A stretch of 31,448 bases of DNA from the NCBI GenBank assembly GCA_036652035.1, contig JAVVWR010000036.1:1-31448 (forward strand), read 5' to 3'. The stretch is from JAEZVV01 sp036652035 (GTDB lineage: Bacteria > Pseudomonadota > Gammaproteobacteria > Burkholderiales > Burkholderiaceae_F). Below, one piece after another: positions 23,499 to 31,448 of this stretch (position 1 is the first letter of the stretch; every line of letters starts with the position of its first letter). Both the position numbers and the translations under genes were made by a program. The notes below the pieces were generated by a model. The model saw only the letters and a list, made by a program, of their open reading frames with translations. It ran no database searches and was not told the DNA's origin.

Positions 23499-24146
23499 AT
23501 GTTTGAAAGCCTCTACCTGCAATACCTGTTTGGTGGCGTCATCAGCCTGGTCGTCATCACCAACCCGCTCTCGAAAATTCCCTTATTCATCAGCCTGACC
23601 CAGGGCATGGGCGAGGCGCGCCGGGCGCAGCAGGCCAAGATGGCCTGCATCTACGCGGCGGCGATCATGGCGGTGAGCCTGCTCGCGGGGAACCTGATTC
23701 TTGCCTTCTTCGGCATCTCGTACGGCGCGCTACGGATTGCCGGCGGCTTCGTGGTCGCCGTGATCGGCTACCAGATGATGTTCATGGAAAAGTCGACGGC
23801 CAACCATGCCGACCTGCGTCGCTCGAAAGAGGACTATTCCTTTTTCCCGATCGCAATGCCCGGCATCAGCGGCCCCGGCACGATCGCGGTAGTGATCGGC
23901 CTGTCGACCGAAATCGCCGAGCTCTCCTCCTGGCCGGCGCAGGCCGCCGCGCTCTTCATGACCGGACTGGCGATTGCCGCCACCTGCGTCGGGATCTGGC
24001 TGGTGCTCAAGTCCGCCGACGTGATCGCGGTGCGACTCGGCCGTTCGGGCGGTGCGGTGCTGTCCAAGCTGATGGGCTTTCTGCTGATCTGCATCGGCGT
24101 CCAGTTCATGGGCTCGGGAGTGCGCACCTTCATGGCCGGCTCCTGA
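23499..24146 (+). CDS. MarC family integral membrane protein
   Basis: 215 residues, the usual MarC/UPF0056 size, with six predicted membrane segments. Characteristic stretches are LVVITNPLSKIPLFISLTQG near the N-terminus (N-P conserved), GGFVVAVIGYQMM, the cytoplasmic loop ending FFPIAMPGISGPGTIAVVIGLS, and LSKLMGFLLICIGVQFMGSGV. The family's function is unsettled; the old link with multiple antibiotic resistance has not held up in E. coli. The start at 23499 (MFESLYLQYL) is chosen over the ATG at 23466 by family length and the upstream -10-like hexamer. Its stop lies 7 nt from that of the convergent sodium symporter gene. Confidence 0.9.
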   Translation: MFESLYLQYLFGGVISLVVITNPLSKIPLFISLTQGMGEARRAQQAKMACIYAAAIMAVSLLAGNLILAFFGISYGALRIAGGFVVAVIGYQMMFMEKSTANHADLRRSKEDYSFFPIAMPGISGPGTIAVVIGLSTEIAELSSWPAQAAALFMTGLAIAATCVGIWLVLKSADVIAVRLGRSGGAVLSKLMGFLLICIGVQFMGSGVRTFMAGS

Positions 24147-24153
24147 GTCCGCG

Positions 24154-25470
24154 CTACAGGTTCCACACCAGAATCAGACCGATCAACACGGGCGCGGCCA
24201 GCCGGCAAGTCCACTTCATGGCGCCCGCCAGCCCCGGCGCCAGACCCAGCTCGGACGACACTGCCGGCCACAGTTTCCAGCCGGCAAAGAGCGCGGTGCC
24301 GATGCCGCCGATGGGCAGCAGGACATTGGTCGCGGCGTAGTCCATCAGCTCGAACACGTTGCGACCGAAGAACTTGAACTCGCTCCACAACCCAAAGGAA
24401 AGCGAGGCCGGAATTCCCGCCAGAAACACCAGAGCGCCGACGATCAGCGTGGCGCGACGCCGGCTCACGCCCCATTGATCGATCGGCAGCACCACGATCA
24501 ACTCGAGCATGGACACCGACGAGGTGAGCGCAGCAAACAGCAGCAGCGCGAAGAAGGCGATCGCAAAGCCCTGGCCAAACGGCAGATGGTTGAACACCAC
24601 CGGCATCGTCATATAGGTGAGACCGGGGCCGGCCGCGGCCTCGAGCCCGAACGCGGCCACCGCCGGGAAAATCATCAGGCCAGCGAGAATCGACGTCAGC
24701 GTGGTCAGCCCCGCCACCCACAGCGCCGAGCCGGCGAGCCGGGTTTCGGCGCCCAGATAAGAGCCGTAGGCGAGCATGCAACCGGCGCCGACCGAGAGCG
24801 AGAAAAAGGCCAGGCCCAGCGCATCGACCAGCATCGCCGGCGAGACTTTTGAAAAATCCGGCGCCAGGAACTCGGCCACGCCCGCCGCCGCGCCCGGCAG
24901 AGTGAGCGAGCGCACGATCAAGCCCAGCATCAGGACGAACAAAGCCGGCATCAAGAGCTTGCCGGCCCGCTCGATCCCCTGGCGAATGCCCGCCATCACG
25001 ACCAGGACCGTCAGACCGATGAAGATCGCGTGGGTGAGCACGGGCTCGGTCGGGCTGCCGACGTATTGGCCGAACAAAGCCCCCAGCGCAGCCGGGTCGT
25101 CGCTCATCACCCGGCCATCGAGCGCCCGCCGCAGATAACCCAGGGTCCAGCCGCCTACCACGCTGTAGAAGCTCAGGACCAGAAAGCCCGCGACCACGCC
25201 GACATAGCCCACCAGCGGCCAGGCCCCGCCGCCCAGCCGCTGGAAGGCGGTGACCGCGCCGCAGCGGGCGTGCCGCCCGATCGCAAACTCGGCCAGCAGC
25301 AGACTCAAGCCCAAGGTGAAGGTAATCGCGACAAAGATCAGCAGGAAGGCCCCGCCGCCATTCATGGCGGTGACATAGGGAAACTTCCAGATCGAACCGA
25401 GGCCGACGGTGGCGCCGGCCGACGCGAGAATGAAGCCGAGGCGGGAGCCCCATTGAGTACGTGACGACAT
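24154..25470 (-). CDS. Sodium-dependent transporter, NSS/SNF family
   Basis: 438 residues with about 11-12 predicted membrane segments. The NSS signature is at the N-terminus: QWGSRLGFILASAGATVGLGSIWKFPYV, whose unwound TM1 (AGATVGLGSIWKFPY) carries sodium and substrate ligands. A second motif is TM6, LGLAFFSLSVGAGCMLAYGSY. Bacterial homologues such as LeuT, MhsT and TnaT take up amino acids (leucine, tryptophan, other hydrophobics); the specificity here is unknown. It is downstream of xdhC on the same strand with a 64-nt gap, so read-through from the xanthine dehydrogenase operon is possible but not shown. Confidence 0.92.
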   Translation of the reverse strand: MSSRTQWGSRLGFILASAGATVGLGSIWKFPYVTAMNGGGAFLLIFVAITFTLGLSLLLAEFAIGRHARCGAVTAFQRLGGGAWPLVGYVGVVAGFLVLSFYSVVGGWTLGYLRRALDGRVMSDDPAALGALFGQYVGSPTEPVLTHAIFIGLTVLVVMAGIRQGIERAGKLLMPALFVLMLGLIVRSLTLPGAAAGVAEFLAPDFSKVSPAMLVDALGLAFFSLSVGAGCMLAYGSYLGAETRLAGSALWVAGLTTLTSILAGLMIFPAVAAFGLEAAAGPGLTYMTMPVVFNHLPFGQGFAIAFFALLLFAALTSSVSMLELIVVLPIDQWGVSRRRATLIVGALVFLAGIPASLSFGLWSEFKFFGRNVFELMDYAATNVLLPIGGIGTALFAGWKLWPAVSSELGLAPGLAGAMKWTCRLAAPVLIGLILVWNL

Positions 25471-25534
25471 GCCTCTCTTCTAACAGCGCCGCACGACGCC
25501 CTTGCTACCCGTCAACGCTGCGGCCTGACTCGCA

Positions 25535-26353
25535 TCAAACAGCCCGAGCTAAATCGGCGCCGGAACCGAGCGCAAGCAGCTGGGCGCAGACCGCCACCGC
25601 GATCACTTCCGGCGTTTTCCCCGGGATGGCAGGCAGACCGATCGGGCAGCGCATGCGTTCGATCTGCGCCGCACTGAAGCCACGCTCGCTCAAGCGGGCC
25701 GCAAAACGGGCGCGCTTGGTGGCCGAACCGATCAGGCCCAGAAAGCTGAAATCGCCGCGCGCCAGCACGGCTTCGACCAGCCTGAGATCCAGTTCGTGGC
25801 TGTGGGTGAGGATCAGATAGCGGCTGCCCGTCGGCGCTGCGGCCACCTCGGCCACCGCGTCGTCGCTGGCGCAGAGCCGCCAGGAATCCGGCCAAGGACC
25901 GGCACCGAACCCGGGGTCACGCTCGTCGACCCAGTCGAGGTCGATCTCCAGCGGCGCGAGCACTCGGGCGATCGCCCCTCCCACGTGACCGGCGCCGTGC
26001 AATTGCAGGTGCCACAACGGCGGCGGCGGCGACCAGCGCAAGAGCGTCGCGGAATCGAGCGCCGCATACCTCAGGCGCACCACCCCGCCGCAGCATTGCC
26101 CCAGACGGGGACCCAGAGCCATCCGCTGTTCGAGTTCGCCGCCCGGATCACCGAGCAAGGCCCGCGCATGAGCGATTGCCTGCCATTCAAGGTGACCGCC
26201 GCCGATGGTGCCGGCGGTCTCATGGGCCGCCACCAGCATCCGGGCGCCGGCCTCACGCGGGGCCGAGCCCGACACCGCTGCCACCTCGACCACCATGGCT
26301 GCGATTCCCTTGGCCCGCCACTGCAGCGCCAGCTGACGCAGGCGCCGGCTCAT
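25535..26353 (-). CDS. xdhC: Xanthine dehydrogenase accessory protein XdhC
   Basis: 272 residues. Required for inserting the sulfurated molybdenum cofactor into xanthine dehydrogenase. The N-terminal XdhC/CoxI domain shows VSGSAPREAGARMLV, TIGGGHLEWQAI and LGQCCGGVVRLRY, where the Cys pair is in the Moco-handling region. The C-terminal Rossmann domain has LQLHGAGHVGGAIARVL and the conserved FLGLIGSATKRARF and GLPAIPGKTPEVIAVAV. The ATG overlaps the xdhB stop by 4 nt (ATGA), giving tight translational coupling. Confidence 0.95.
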   Translation of the reverse strand: MSRRLRQLALQWRAKGIAAMVVEVAAVSGSAPREAGARMLVAAHETAGTIGGGHLEWQAIAHARALLGDPGGELEQRMALGPRLGQCCGGVVRLRYAALDSATLLRWSPPPPLWHLQLHGAGHVGGAIARVLAPLEIDLDWVDERDPGFGAGPWPDSWRLCASDDAVAEVAAAPTGSRYLILTHSHELDLRLVEAVLARGDFSFLGLIGSATKRARFAARLSERGFSAAQIERMRCPIGLPAIPGKTPEVIAVAVCAQLLALGSGADLARAV

Positions 26354-28668
26354 GCCCGGCGCCGCACGGAATCAACCGCGGCGAGAATCGCTTCAGGCGT
26401 GGCGGGAGCGGGCAGCACCGGATCGGCCAGGGCGCCACCCGCGGCAGCCACGGCGTCGCGGATCGCCAGAAAGACACTGAAGGCGAGCAGCAGCGGCGGC
26501 TCGCCCACCGCCTTTGAGCGGAACACCGTGTCGGCGCCCGCCGGGTGCGGATAGAGCCGGGTGTTGAACACTGCCGGCGCGTCATTGGCGGTGGGAATCT
26601 TGTAGGTGCTGGGGGCGTGGGTGAGCAGCTTGCCCGCCGCGCTCCACACCAGCGCTTCCGTCGTGAGCCAGCCCATGCCCTGGATGAAGGCGCCTTCGAC
26701 CTGGCCGATGTCGATCGCCGGGTTGAGCGAAGCGCCAGCGTCGTGCAAGAGATCAGCGCGCAAGAGCTTGAATTCGCCGCTCAAGGTGTCGATCGCCACT
26801 TCGCTCACCGCCGCGCCCCAGGCGAAATACTGGAAGGGCTTGCCGCTCATCCGGGCCGCGTCCCACGACAGGCCGGGGGTGGCGTAGAAGCCGTCGCTCC
26901 AGAGCTGGACGCGGGCGAGATAGGCCCGCATCACCACGTCTTCAAAAGGCAGATGGTGGCGGCCGACGATCACTTCACCGCCTTCGAAGCGAACCTCGTC
27001 AGGCTCTTCATCAAGCTGGCCAGCCATGAAATCGGCCAACCGCGAGCGGATGCGGCGCGCCGCGTCCTGCGCCGCCTTGCCGTTCAAGTCCGAACCGGTG
27101 GACGCGGCAGTGGCCGAGGTATTGACCACCTTGCTGGTGTCGGTGGCCGTCACCCGCACCTGCTCAAAGGCAATGCCAAGCTCCTGCGCCACCACCTGCG
27201 CCACCTTGGTGTTGAGCCCCTGGCCCATCTCCGTGCCGCCGTGGTTCACCAGGACCGAGCCGTCGGTGTAGACATGAACCAGGGCACCCGCCTGATTGAG
27301 ATGCTGCACATTGAAGGCCACGCCGAACTTCACCGGGCTCAGAGCGATGCCGCGCTTCAACACCGGGCTCGCCGCGTTGAAGCGGGCGATCGCAGCGCGG
27401 CGCTCGGCGTAGCGGCTGTCGGCCTCGAGCCGGGCGAGCAGCGGGCGGATCAGATTGTCTTCGACCACCTGGCCGTAAGGCGTGACATTGCGGTCCTGCT
27501 CGCCGTAGAAGTTGGCGCGGCGAACCTCGAGCGGGTCGAGTCCCAGCGAACGGGCCACGCGGTCGATGATGACTTCGGTCACCAGCGCGCCCTGCGGCCC
27601 GCCAAAACCGCGGAACGCGGTATTGCTCTGGCTGTTGGTGCGGGCGCAGAACCCGTCGATGCTCACGTTCGGCAGCCAGTAGGCGTTGTCGACGTGGCAC
27701 AGGGCGCGCGTCATCACCGCCCCCGACAGATCGGCCGAGAAACCGGCGTTGGCGATCATCGTGACCGTCAGCCCGAGCAGGCGGCCGGCCTCGTCAAAAC
27801 CCACTCGCCATTGATAGTGAAAGCCGTGGCGGCGGCCAGTGATGAGAAAGTCATCGTCACGGTCGGGCCGCAGCTTGACCGGGCGTTGCAGGCGGGCGGC
27901 CGCCACCGCGGCCACACAGGCAAACACCGCCGACTGCGATTCCTTGCCGCCAAAACCGCCGCCCATGCGCCGGCATTCAACCTGGACCCGGTGCGCGGCG
28001 ACGTGCAGCGCGCGCGCCACCCCGTGCTGCATCTCGCTCGGGTGCTGGGTCGAGCAATGCAGCCGCAGAGCGCCGTCTTCGACCGGAATCGCGTAACTGA
28101 TCTGGCCTTCCAGATAGAACTGCTCCTGGCCGCCAACCGAGAATTCGCCTTCGAGCGTGCGGGATGCGGCGGCGATCGCTCCTGCGGCATCGCCGCGCGC
28201 CAGGTGTACCGGCGGCAACACGTACTGACCCAGAGCGTGCGCCTCGAGCGGATCGAGCACCGCCGGCAGCGGTTCGCAGTCGATCACCTCGGCCGCCAGC
28301 GCGGCGGCGCGGCGCGCCAGATCGCGCGACGTGGCGATCACCGCAAACACCGGCTGCCCAAGGTAGAGCAGCTCTTCGGCGGCGAGAATGGGATCGTCGT
28401 GAACCACCGCGCCGCAATCGTTGCGACCGGGAATGTCGGCGGCGAGCAGAACCTCGACCACGCCGGGCTGGGCGCGCAGGCGCTCAATATCCACGCCGAC
28501 CAGGCGGCCGTGAGCGATCGGCGAAAGACCGAGAGCGGCGTGCAAGGTGCCGGCGAGCTCGGGCAGATCGTCGATGTAGGCGGCTTCGCCGCTGACGTGC
28601 AGGTGCGCGCTTTCATGCGCGCGGGCGCGGCCAACTTCGGGCGTGGCAGGAGAAGGGAACGGGCTCAT
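26350..28668 (-). CDS. xdhB: Xanthine dehydrogenase molybdenum-binding subunit
   Basis: 772 residues from the ATG at 28668; the upstream in-frame ATG at 28716 would overlap xdhA and adds residues not expected for the family. The catalytic subunit oxidises hypoxanthine/xanthine to urate at a Mo-pterin centre. Motifs are SGEAAYIDDLPE near the N-terminus, GGGFGGKESQ, NTAFRGFGGPQGALV (Moco-contacting Arg), NHGGTEMGQGLNTKV, and AVGEPPLLLAFSV with the catalytic Glu at about residue 723. The start follows the xdhA stop by 14 nt. The separate FeS/FAD and Mo subunits match the bacterial XdhAB arrangement (Rhodobacter, Pseudomonas). Confidence 0.96.
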   Translation of the reverse strand: MSPFPSPATPEVGRARAHESAHLHVSGEAAYIDDLPELAGTLHAALGLSPIAHGRLVGVDIERLRAQPGVVEVLLAADIPGRNDCGAVVHDDPILAAEELLYLGQPVFAVIATSRDLARRAAALAAEVIDCEPLPAVLDPLEAHALGQYVLPPVHLARGDAAGAIAAASRTLEGEFSVGGQEQFYLEGQISYAIPVEDGALRLHCSTQHPSEMQHGVARALHVAAHRVQVECRRMGGGFGGKESQSAVFACVAAVAAARLQRPVKLRPDRDDDFLITGRRHGFHYQWRVGFDEAGRLLGLTVTMIANAGFSADLSGAVMTRALCHVDNAYWLPNVSIDGFCARTNSQSNTAFRGFGGPQGALVTEVIIDRVARSLGLDPLEVRRANFYGEQDRNVTPYGQVVEDNLIRPLLARLEADSRYAERRAAIARFNAASPVLKRGIALSPVKFGVAFNVQHLNQAGALVHVYTDGSVLVNHGGTEMGQGLNTKVAQVVAQELGIAFEQVRVTATDTSKVVNTSATAASTGSDLNGKAAQDAARRIRSRLADFMAGQLDEEPDEVRFEGGEVIVGRHHLPFEDVVMRAYLARVQLWSDGFYATPGLSWDAARMSGKPFQYFAWGAAVSEVAIDTLSGEFKLLRADLLHDAGASLNPAIDIGQVEGAFIQGMGWLTTEALVWSAAGKLLTHAPSTYKIPTANDAPAVFNTRLYPHPAGADTVFRSKAVGEPPLLLAFSVFLAIRDAVAAAGGALADPVLPAPATPEAILAAVDSVRRRA

Positions 28669-28682
28669 CGTCAAAGCCTTGC

Positions 28683-30203
28683 TCACCGGTCCAACGCCAC
28701 CGGCGCCGCGCTCCACACCGACAGCCCGGCCGCGGCAAGCGGCGCGTCAGGACGGGTCTCGAGCCACAGGCGCTCAAGCAGCCCGCCCGCCACCTGCTGG
28801 CGGTAGTCGCGGCTGGCGCGCAGATCGTCGATCGGCTGATAGTCCAGCGCCAGCGCCGCCTGAGCGCGCAGCAGAGTGGCTTCGCTCCAGGGCTGGCCCT
28901 GGAGCGCGGCTTCGGCGAGCGGCGCCCGCCGCACGGTGGCGGCCATGCCGCCAAACGCGATGCGAACCCGTTGCACAGCGCCCGCCTCGTCGAGCTGGAG
29001 CTGGAAAGCCCCCACCAGCGCCGAGATGTCGCAGTCAAATCGCTTGGAAATTTTCCACACCCGCAGCTGCTCGCCCGCGCGCCGCGCGGGAACCCGCACC
29101 GCCTGGACGAACTCGCCGGGCGCAAGAGCGTTCTTCATATAGGCGAGGTAGAACGCTTCCAGCGCCAGCTCGCGCAGCTCGCCGCCCCGCCGCAGCACCA
29201 GCGTGGCACCCAGCGCCATCAGAGCGGGAGCAGCGTCGCCAATCGGTGAACCATTGGCGAGATTGCCGACCAGGGTTCCGGCCTGGCGCACCGGCGGACC
29301 GGCAAACCGCAGCCAGAGTTCGCGCAGCTCGGGCCAGAGCGCGACGATCGCCGCCCAGCCGTCTTCGAGCGCAACCGCGGCGCCGATTTCCAGGCCAGCG
29401 GCGTCCGTGGCGATCCGCTTCAATTCGGCCACTTCGCCCAGGTAATGAATGTCGCCCAGGTCGCGAAACTGCTTGGTCACCCACAGGCCGATGTCGGTGC
29501 CACCCGCGAGCAGGCGCGCTGCTGGCGCCTGCTGACGCAGGCGGGCGAGTTCGGCCAGCGTTCGCGGCGCCTCAAAGCGCGCGCAGCGGCCGGTGGCGGG
29601 GTCGGTCGCTTCAATCGCAAGCGGTGGATCGAGCTGCAATTGCCGCAAGGCCGCGATCACCGGCGCTCGCGCCAGCGGCACCGGCGGCCGCTCGAACATC
29701 GCCTCGCCCGCGTCAAGAATGGGGCGGTAACCGGTGCAGCGGCACAGATTGCCGGCGAGGTCATTGGCGATCTCGCTGCGGCTCGGGCTCTGCCCGGCCG
29801 CGCAGCCGCGCTCGTAAGTCGCGAGCAGGCTCATCGCAAAGCCGGGCGTGCAGAAGCCGCACTGCGAGCCGTGGTGATCGACCAGGGCCTGCTGCACCGG
29901 GTGCAGCTCGCCGCCGCCGATCGCCTTGAGGTCTTCGACCGTGAACAAGGCCTTGCCGTCAAGCGTGGGGAGAAAGCGGATGCAGGCGTTGACTGGCCGC
30001 AGCTTGAGCTCGCCCGCGGCGTCAAGTTCGCCCACCACCACGGTGCAGGCGCCGCAATCGCCCTCGGCGCAGCCTTCCTTGGTGCCGCTGCCAGCGCCTT
30101 CGCCGCGCAACCAGTCGAGAACAGTGGTGCGAACGGCGAGGCCTTGAACCTCGGCAATACGGCCGCGGTGAAGGAAACGGATGGGACGAAGCGATAGCGA
30201 CAT
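28683..30203 (-). CDS. xdhA: Xanthine dehydrogenase small subunit ([2Fe-2S] and FAD)
   Basis: 506 residues. Electron-transfer subunit passing electrons from the Mo centre to NAD. The first plant-type [2Fe-2S] cluster uses C45, C50, C53 (GCAEGDCGACT) and C74. The second uses C115, C118 (CGFCTPGF), C154 and C156 (LCRCTGYRP). The FAD domain follows from about residue 200 (ARLLAGGTDIGLWV; FAGPPVRQAGTLVGNLANGSPIGD), then the CO-dehydrogenase flavoprotein C-terminal domain. It is the first gene of xdhABC and is divergent from the RelA/SpoT-domain gene over 214 nt. That interval has an AT-rich stretch around 30225-30245 that may hold the promoter; no clear -35 was found. Confidence 0.96.
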   Translation of the reverse strand: MSLSLRPIRFLHRGRIAEVQGLAVRTTVLDWLRGEGAGSGTKEGCAEGDCGACTVVVGELDAAGELKLRPVNACIRFLPTLDGKALFTVEDLKAIGGGELHPVQQALVDHHGSQCGFCTPGFAMSLLATYERGCAAGQSPSRSEIANDLAGNLCRCTGYRPILDAGEAMFERPPVPLARAPVIAALRQLQLDPPLAIEATDPATGRCARFEAPRTLAELARLRQQAPAARLLAGGTDIGLWVTKQFRDLGDIHYLGEVAELKRIATDAAGLEIGAAVALEDGWAAIVALWPELRELWLRFAGPPVRQAGTLVGNLANGSPIGDAAPALMALGATLVLRRGGELRELALEAFYLAYMKNALAPGEFVQAVRVPARRAGEQLRVWKISKRFDCDISALVGAFQLQLDEAGAVQRVRIAFGGMAATVRRAPLAEAALQGQPWSEATLLRAQAALALDYQPIDDLRASRDYRQQVAGGLLERLWLETRPDAPLAAAGLSVWSAAPVALDR

Positions 30204-30417
30204 GCAGAAAATCCGGAGAGCCAGTTTTTGCCTACATTACGACAGCACGCCCAGCCGCGCTCGGAACTGGTGAATCCCCAGCGGAACCGGGCTGACCGCG
30301 ATCGCGCCCGAGGCCCGGTCCGGTCAAAGCGGCCCGCCGCGACCGGTGTAGCCTGCGCCCAACCCAGCCGCCGCTCCATCCCCCGACCGATTGAAACCAC
30401 GCCGCCCCGTCAAGACC

Positions 30418-31448
30418 ATGCCCTCGCTCGACTTCGAATTTGAAAAGGCCGAATTCCGCTCGCACTACGAACGGAACCTGAACCTGTTTGAAGACGCCCG
30501 CACCTCGTTCATCGCCCTGCTGAGCGCGGTGCTCACGCATTCGGGCGACATCGAAATCGCCAAGGTCGAGGGCCGGATCAAGAGCAAGGAAGACTGCATC
30601 CGAAAATTCCAGCGCAAATACCTGCCGGCGCTGGAAGAGAGCAAGACGCCCTACGAGATCCGCGACTACATCACCGACCTGATCGGGCTGCGGATCGTGT
30701 GCCTGTACGCCGACGAGATTGAAAAGGTGGCGGCGCTGGTGCGCTCTCACTTCGACGTGATCGAAGTGACCGACAAGGTGGCCGCGGTCGAGGGCACCGA
30801 GGATTCCTTCGGCTACAAGGGCCTGCACATGGACCTTGCGCTCAAGAACACCCGCAGCGCCTTGCCCGAATACGCGGCCTACGCGAAGTTCCGGGTCGAG
30901 CTGCAGATCCGCACCATCATCCAGGACTCGTGGAGCGTTCTGGACCACAAGATCAAATACAAGAAGTCGATCCCGAACCAGTTGAAGCGCCGCATCAACG
31001 TGCTCTCGGCCTTGTTCGAACTGGCCGACCGCGAATTCCTGCAGATCCGCGACTCGACCGAAGCCGAGCTGCGCGCCGCCCCCGACGAGACCACGGCGCC
31101 GCCGGCGCCGCCCGGACCGCAGCCGCAGGACGCAGGCGGATCGAGCAGCAGCGAACTCAACGCCTTCACCTTTCTCAAGATCGCCAACCACTTCTTCCGC
31201 GACTTCGATTTCGAGGCGCGCAAGGTTGACGGCTTCGTGCAGGAGATCAACGAGCTGGCGCCCGGCATCACCCGCTCCCGCTTCAACTTCCTGCTGCGCC
31301 CGACCGTGGCGGTGGTCAAGAAATACAAGCAATACCTGGAAGAGCAGAACTCGACCGCCAAGTTCAACCCCTACACCGTGATCCGCCACTGCCTGTACCT
31401 GGGCGACAAGGCCACCTTCGGCCGCGCCCTGACCAAGGTCTCGCGCGA
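30418..31448 (+). CDS. RelA/SpoT-domain protein, probable (p)ppGpp synthetase, 3' end outside window
   Basis: 343 residues are visible and the frame is still open at the window end. Residues about 45-185 form a RelA/SpoT nucleotidyltransferase domain: KVEGRIKSKEDCIRKF, YITDLIGLRIVCLY with D87, FGYKGLHMDL (131-140), VELQIRT with E161, and SWSVLDHKIKYK (171-182). These are the residues used for GTP/ATP binding and catalysis, so it may be an active alarmone synthetase. No HD hydrolase domain precedes it: the protein starts only about 45 residues earlier. After a Pro-rich linker (222-240) comes a helical, Arg/Lys-rich C-terminal region from about 245 of unknown function, unlike the TGS/ACT tail of long RelA. 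No strong ribosome site is seen. Confidence 0.85.
   Translation, partial: MPSLDFEFEKAEFRSHYERNLNLFEDARTSFIALLSAVLTHSGDIEIAKVEGRIKSKEDCIRKFQRKYLPALEESKTPYEIRDYITDLIGLRIVCLYADEIEKVAALVRSHFDVIEVTDKVAAVEGTEDSFGYKGLHMDLALKNTRSALPEYAAYAKFRVELQIRTIIQDSWSVLDHKIKYKKSIPNQLKRRINVLSALFELADREFLQIRDSTEAELRAAPDETTAPPAPPGPQPQDAGGSSSSELNAFTFLKIANHFFRDFDFEARKVDGFVQEINELAPGITRSRFNFLLRPTVAVVKKYKQYLEEQNSTAKFNPYTVIRHCLYLGDKATFGRALTKVSR

Noticed and set aside
23834..25453. A 539-codon minus-strand frame over the NSS gene and marC
   Set aside because: It is a shifted frame of the clearly recognisable NSS gene, Arg/Gly-rich and without membrane character.
30232..31389. A 385-codon minus-strand frame at the window end
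   Set aside because: It is the complement of the RelA/SpoT-domain gene, which has all catalytic motifs; the minus frame has no family features.
1..31448. CRISPR arrays, insertion sequences, tRNA or rRNA genes, prophage
   Set aside because: No spaced direct repeats, transposase/integrase motifs, tRNA arms or rRNA segments were recognised on either strand by eye.

Overview
The window is very GC-rich, tightly packed, and reads as a chromosome segment of a betaproteobacterium (Burkholderiales/Rhodocyclales-like). This is inferred from base composition and gene content: NirBD/NasA with a YbiB-family gene and CobA, HAE1 efflux, XdhABC, TIGR00027-type methyltransferase. No rRNA, tRNA or other phylogenetic marker is present, so the placement is tentative. 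One run of exactly 100 N (7289-7388) is an assembly gap that removes the end of cobA.

Positions 107-7784 (+) form an assimilatory nitrate/nitrite operon with its cofactor genes: nirB, nirD, nasA, a YbiB/TrpD2-like protein, cobA and a short CbiX-type chelatase. NasA reduces nitrate to nitrite and NirBD reduces nitrite to ammonium. CobA and the chelatase-like protein supply siroheme chemistry for NirB. nasA/ybiB and ybiB/cobA overlap by 1 and 4 nt. No nitrate transporter or separate NasA reductase is visible.

Positions 7832-10776 hold accessory genes: an exported metallophosphoesterase-like protein, a two-domain TIR + TIR/deoxyribosyltransferase-like protein (the best candidate for something undescribed, possibly an orphan NAD-acting defence protein), and a convergent TIGR00027-type SAM methyltransferase.

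Positions 11052-14504 carry dctA (C4-dicarboxylate uptake), preceded by a regulatory region with three inverted repeats including an FNR/CRP-type palindrome, then a YqhD aldehyde reductase and a divergent LysE/RhtB exporter.

Positions 14509-21208 (-) are a tripartite RND efflux operon read MFP, RND pump, outer-membrane factor, TetR regulator, then a small I78-type protease-inhibitor lipoprotein. A perfect 16-bp palindrome upstream of the first gene is the likely TetR operator. Upstream lies a chemoreceptor gene (21407-23065, -) with a plausible FliA promoter and a CheR-type C-terminal tail.

Positions 23499-31448 carry marC (+), a convergent NSS-family sodium symporter gene, the xanthine dehydrogenase operon xdhA-xdhB-xdhC (-), and, divergently, a RelA/SpoT-domain protein that runs off the window end.
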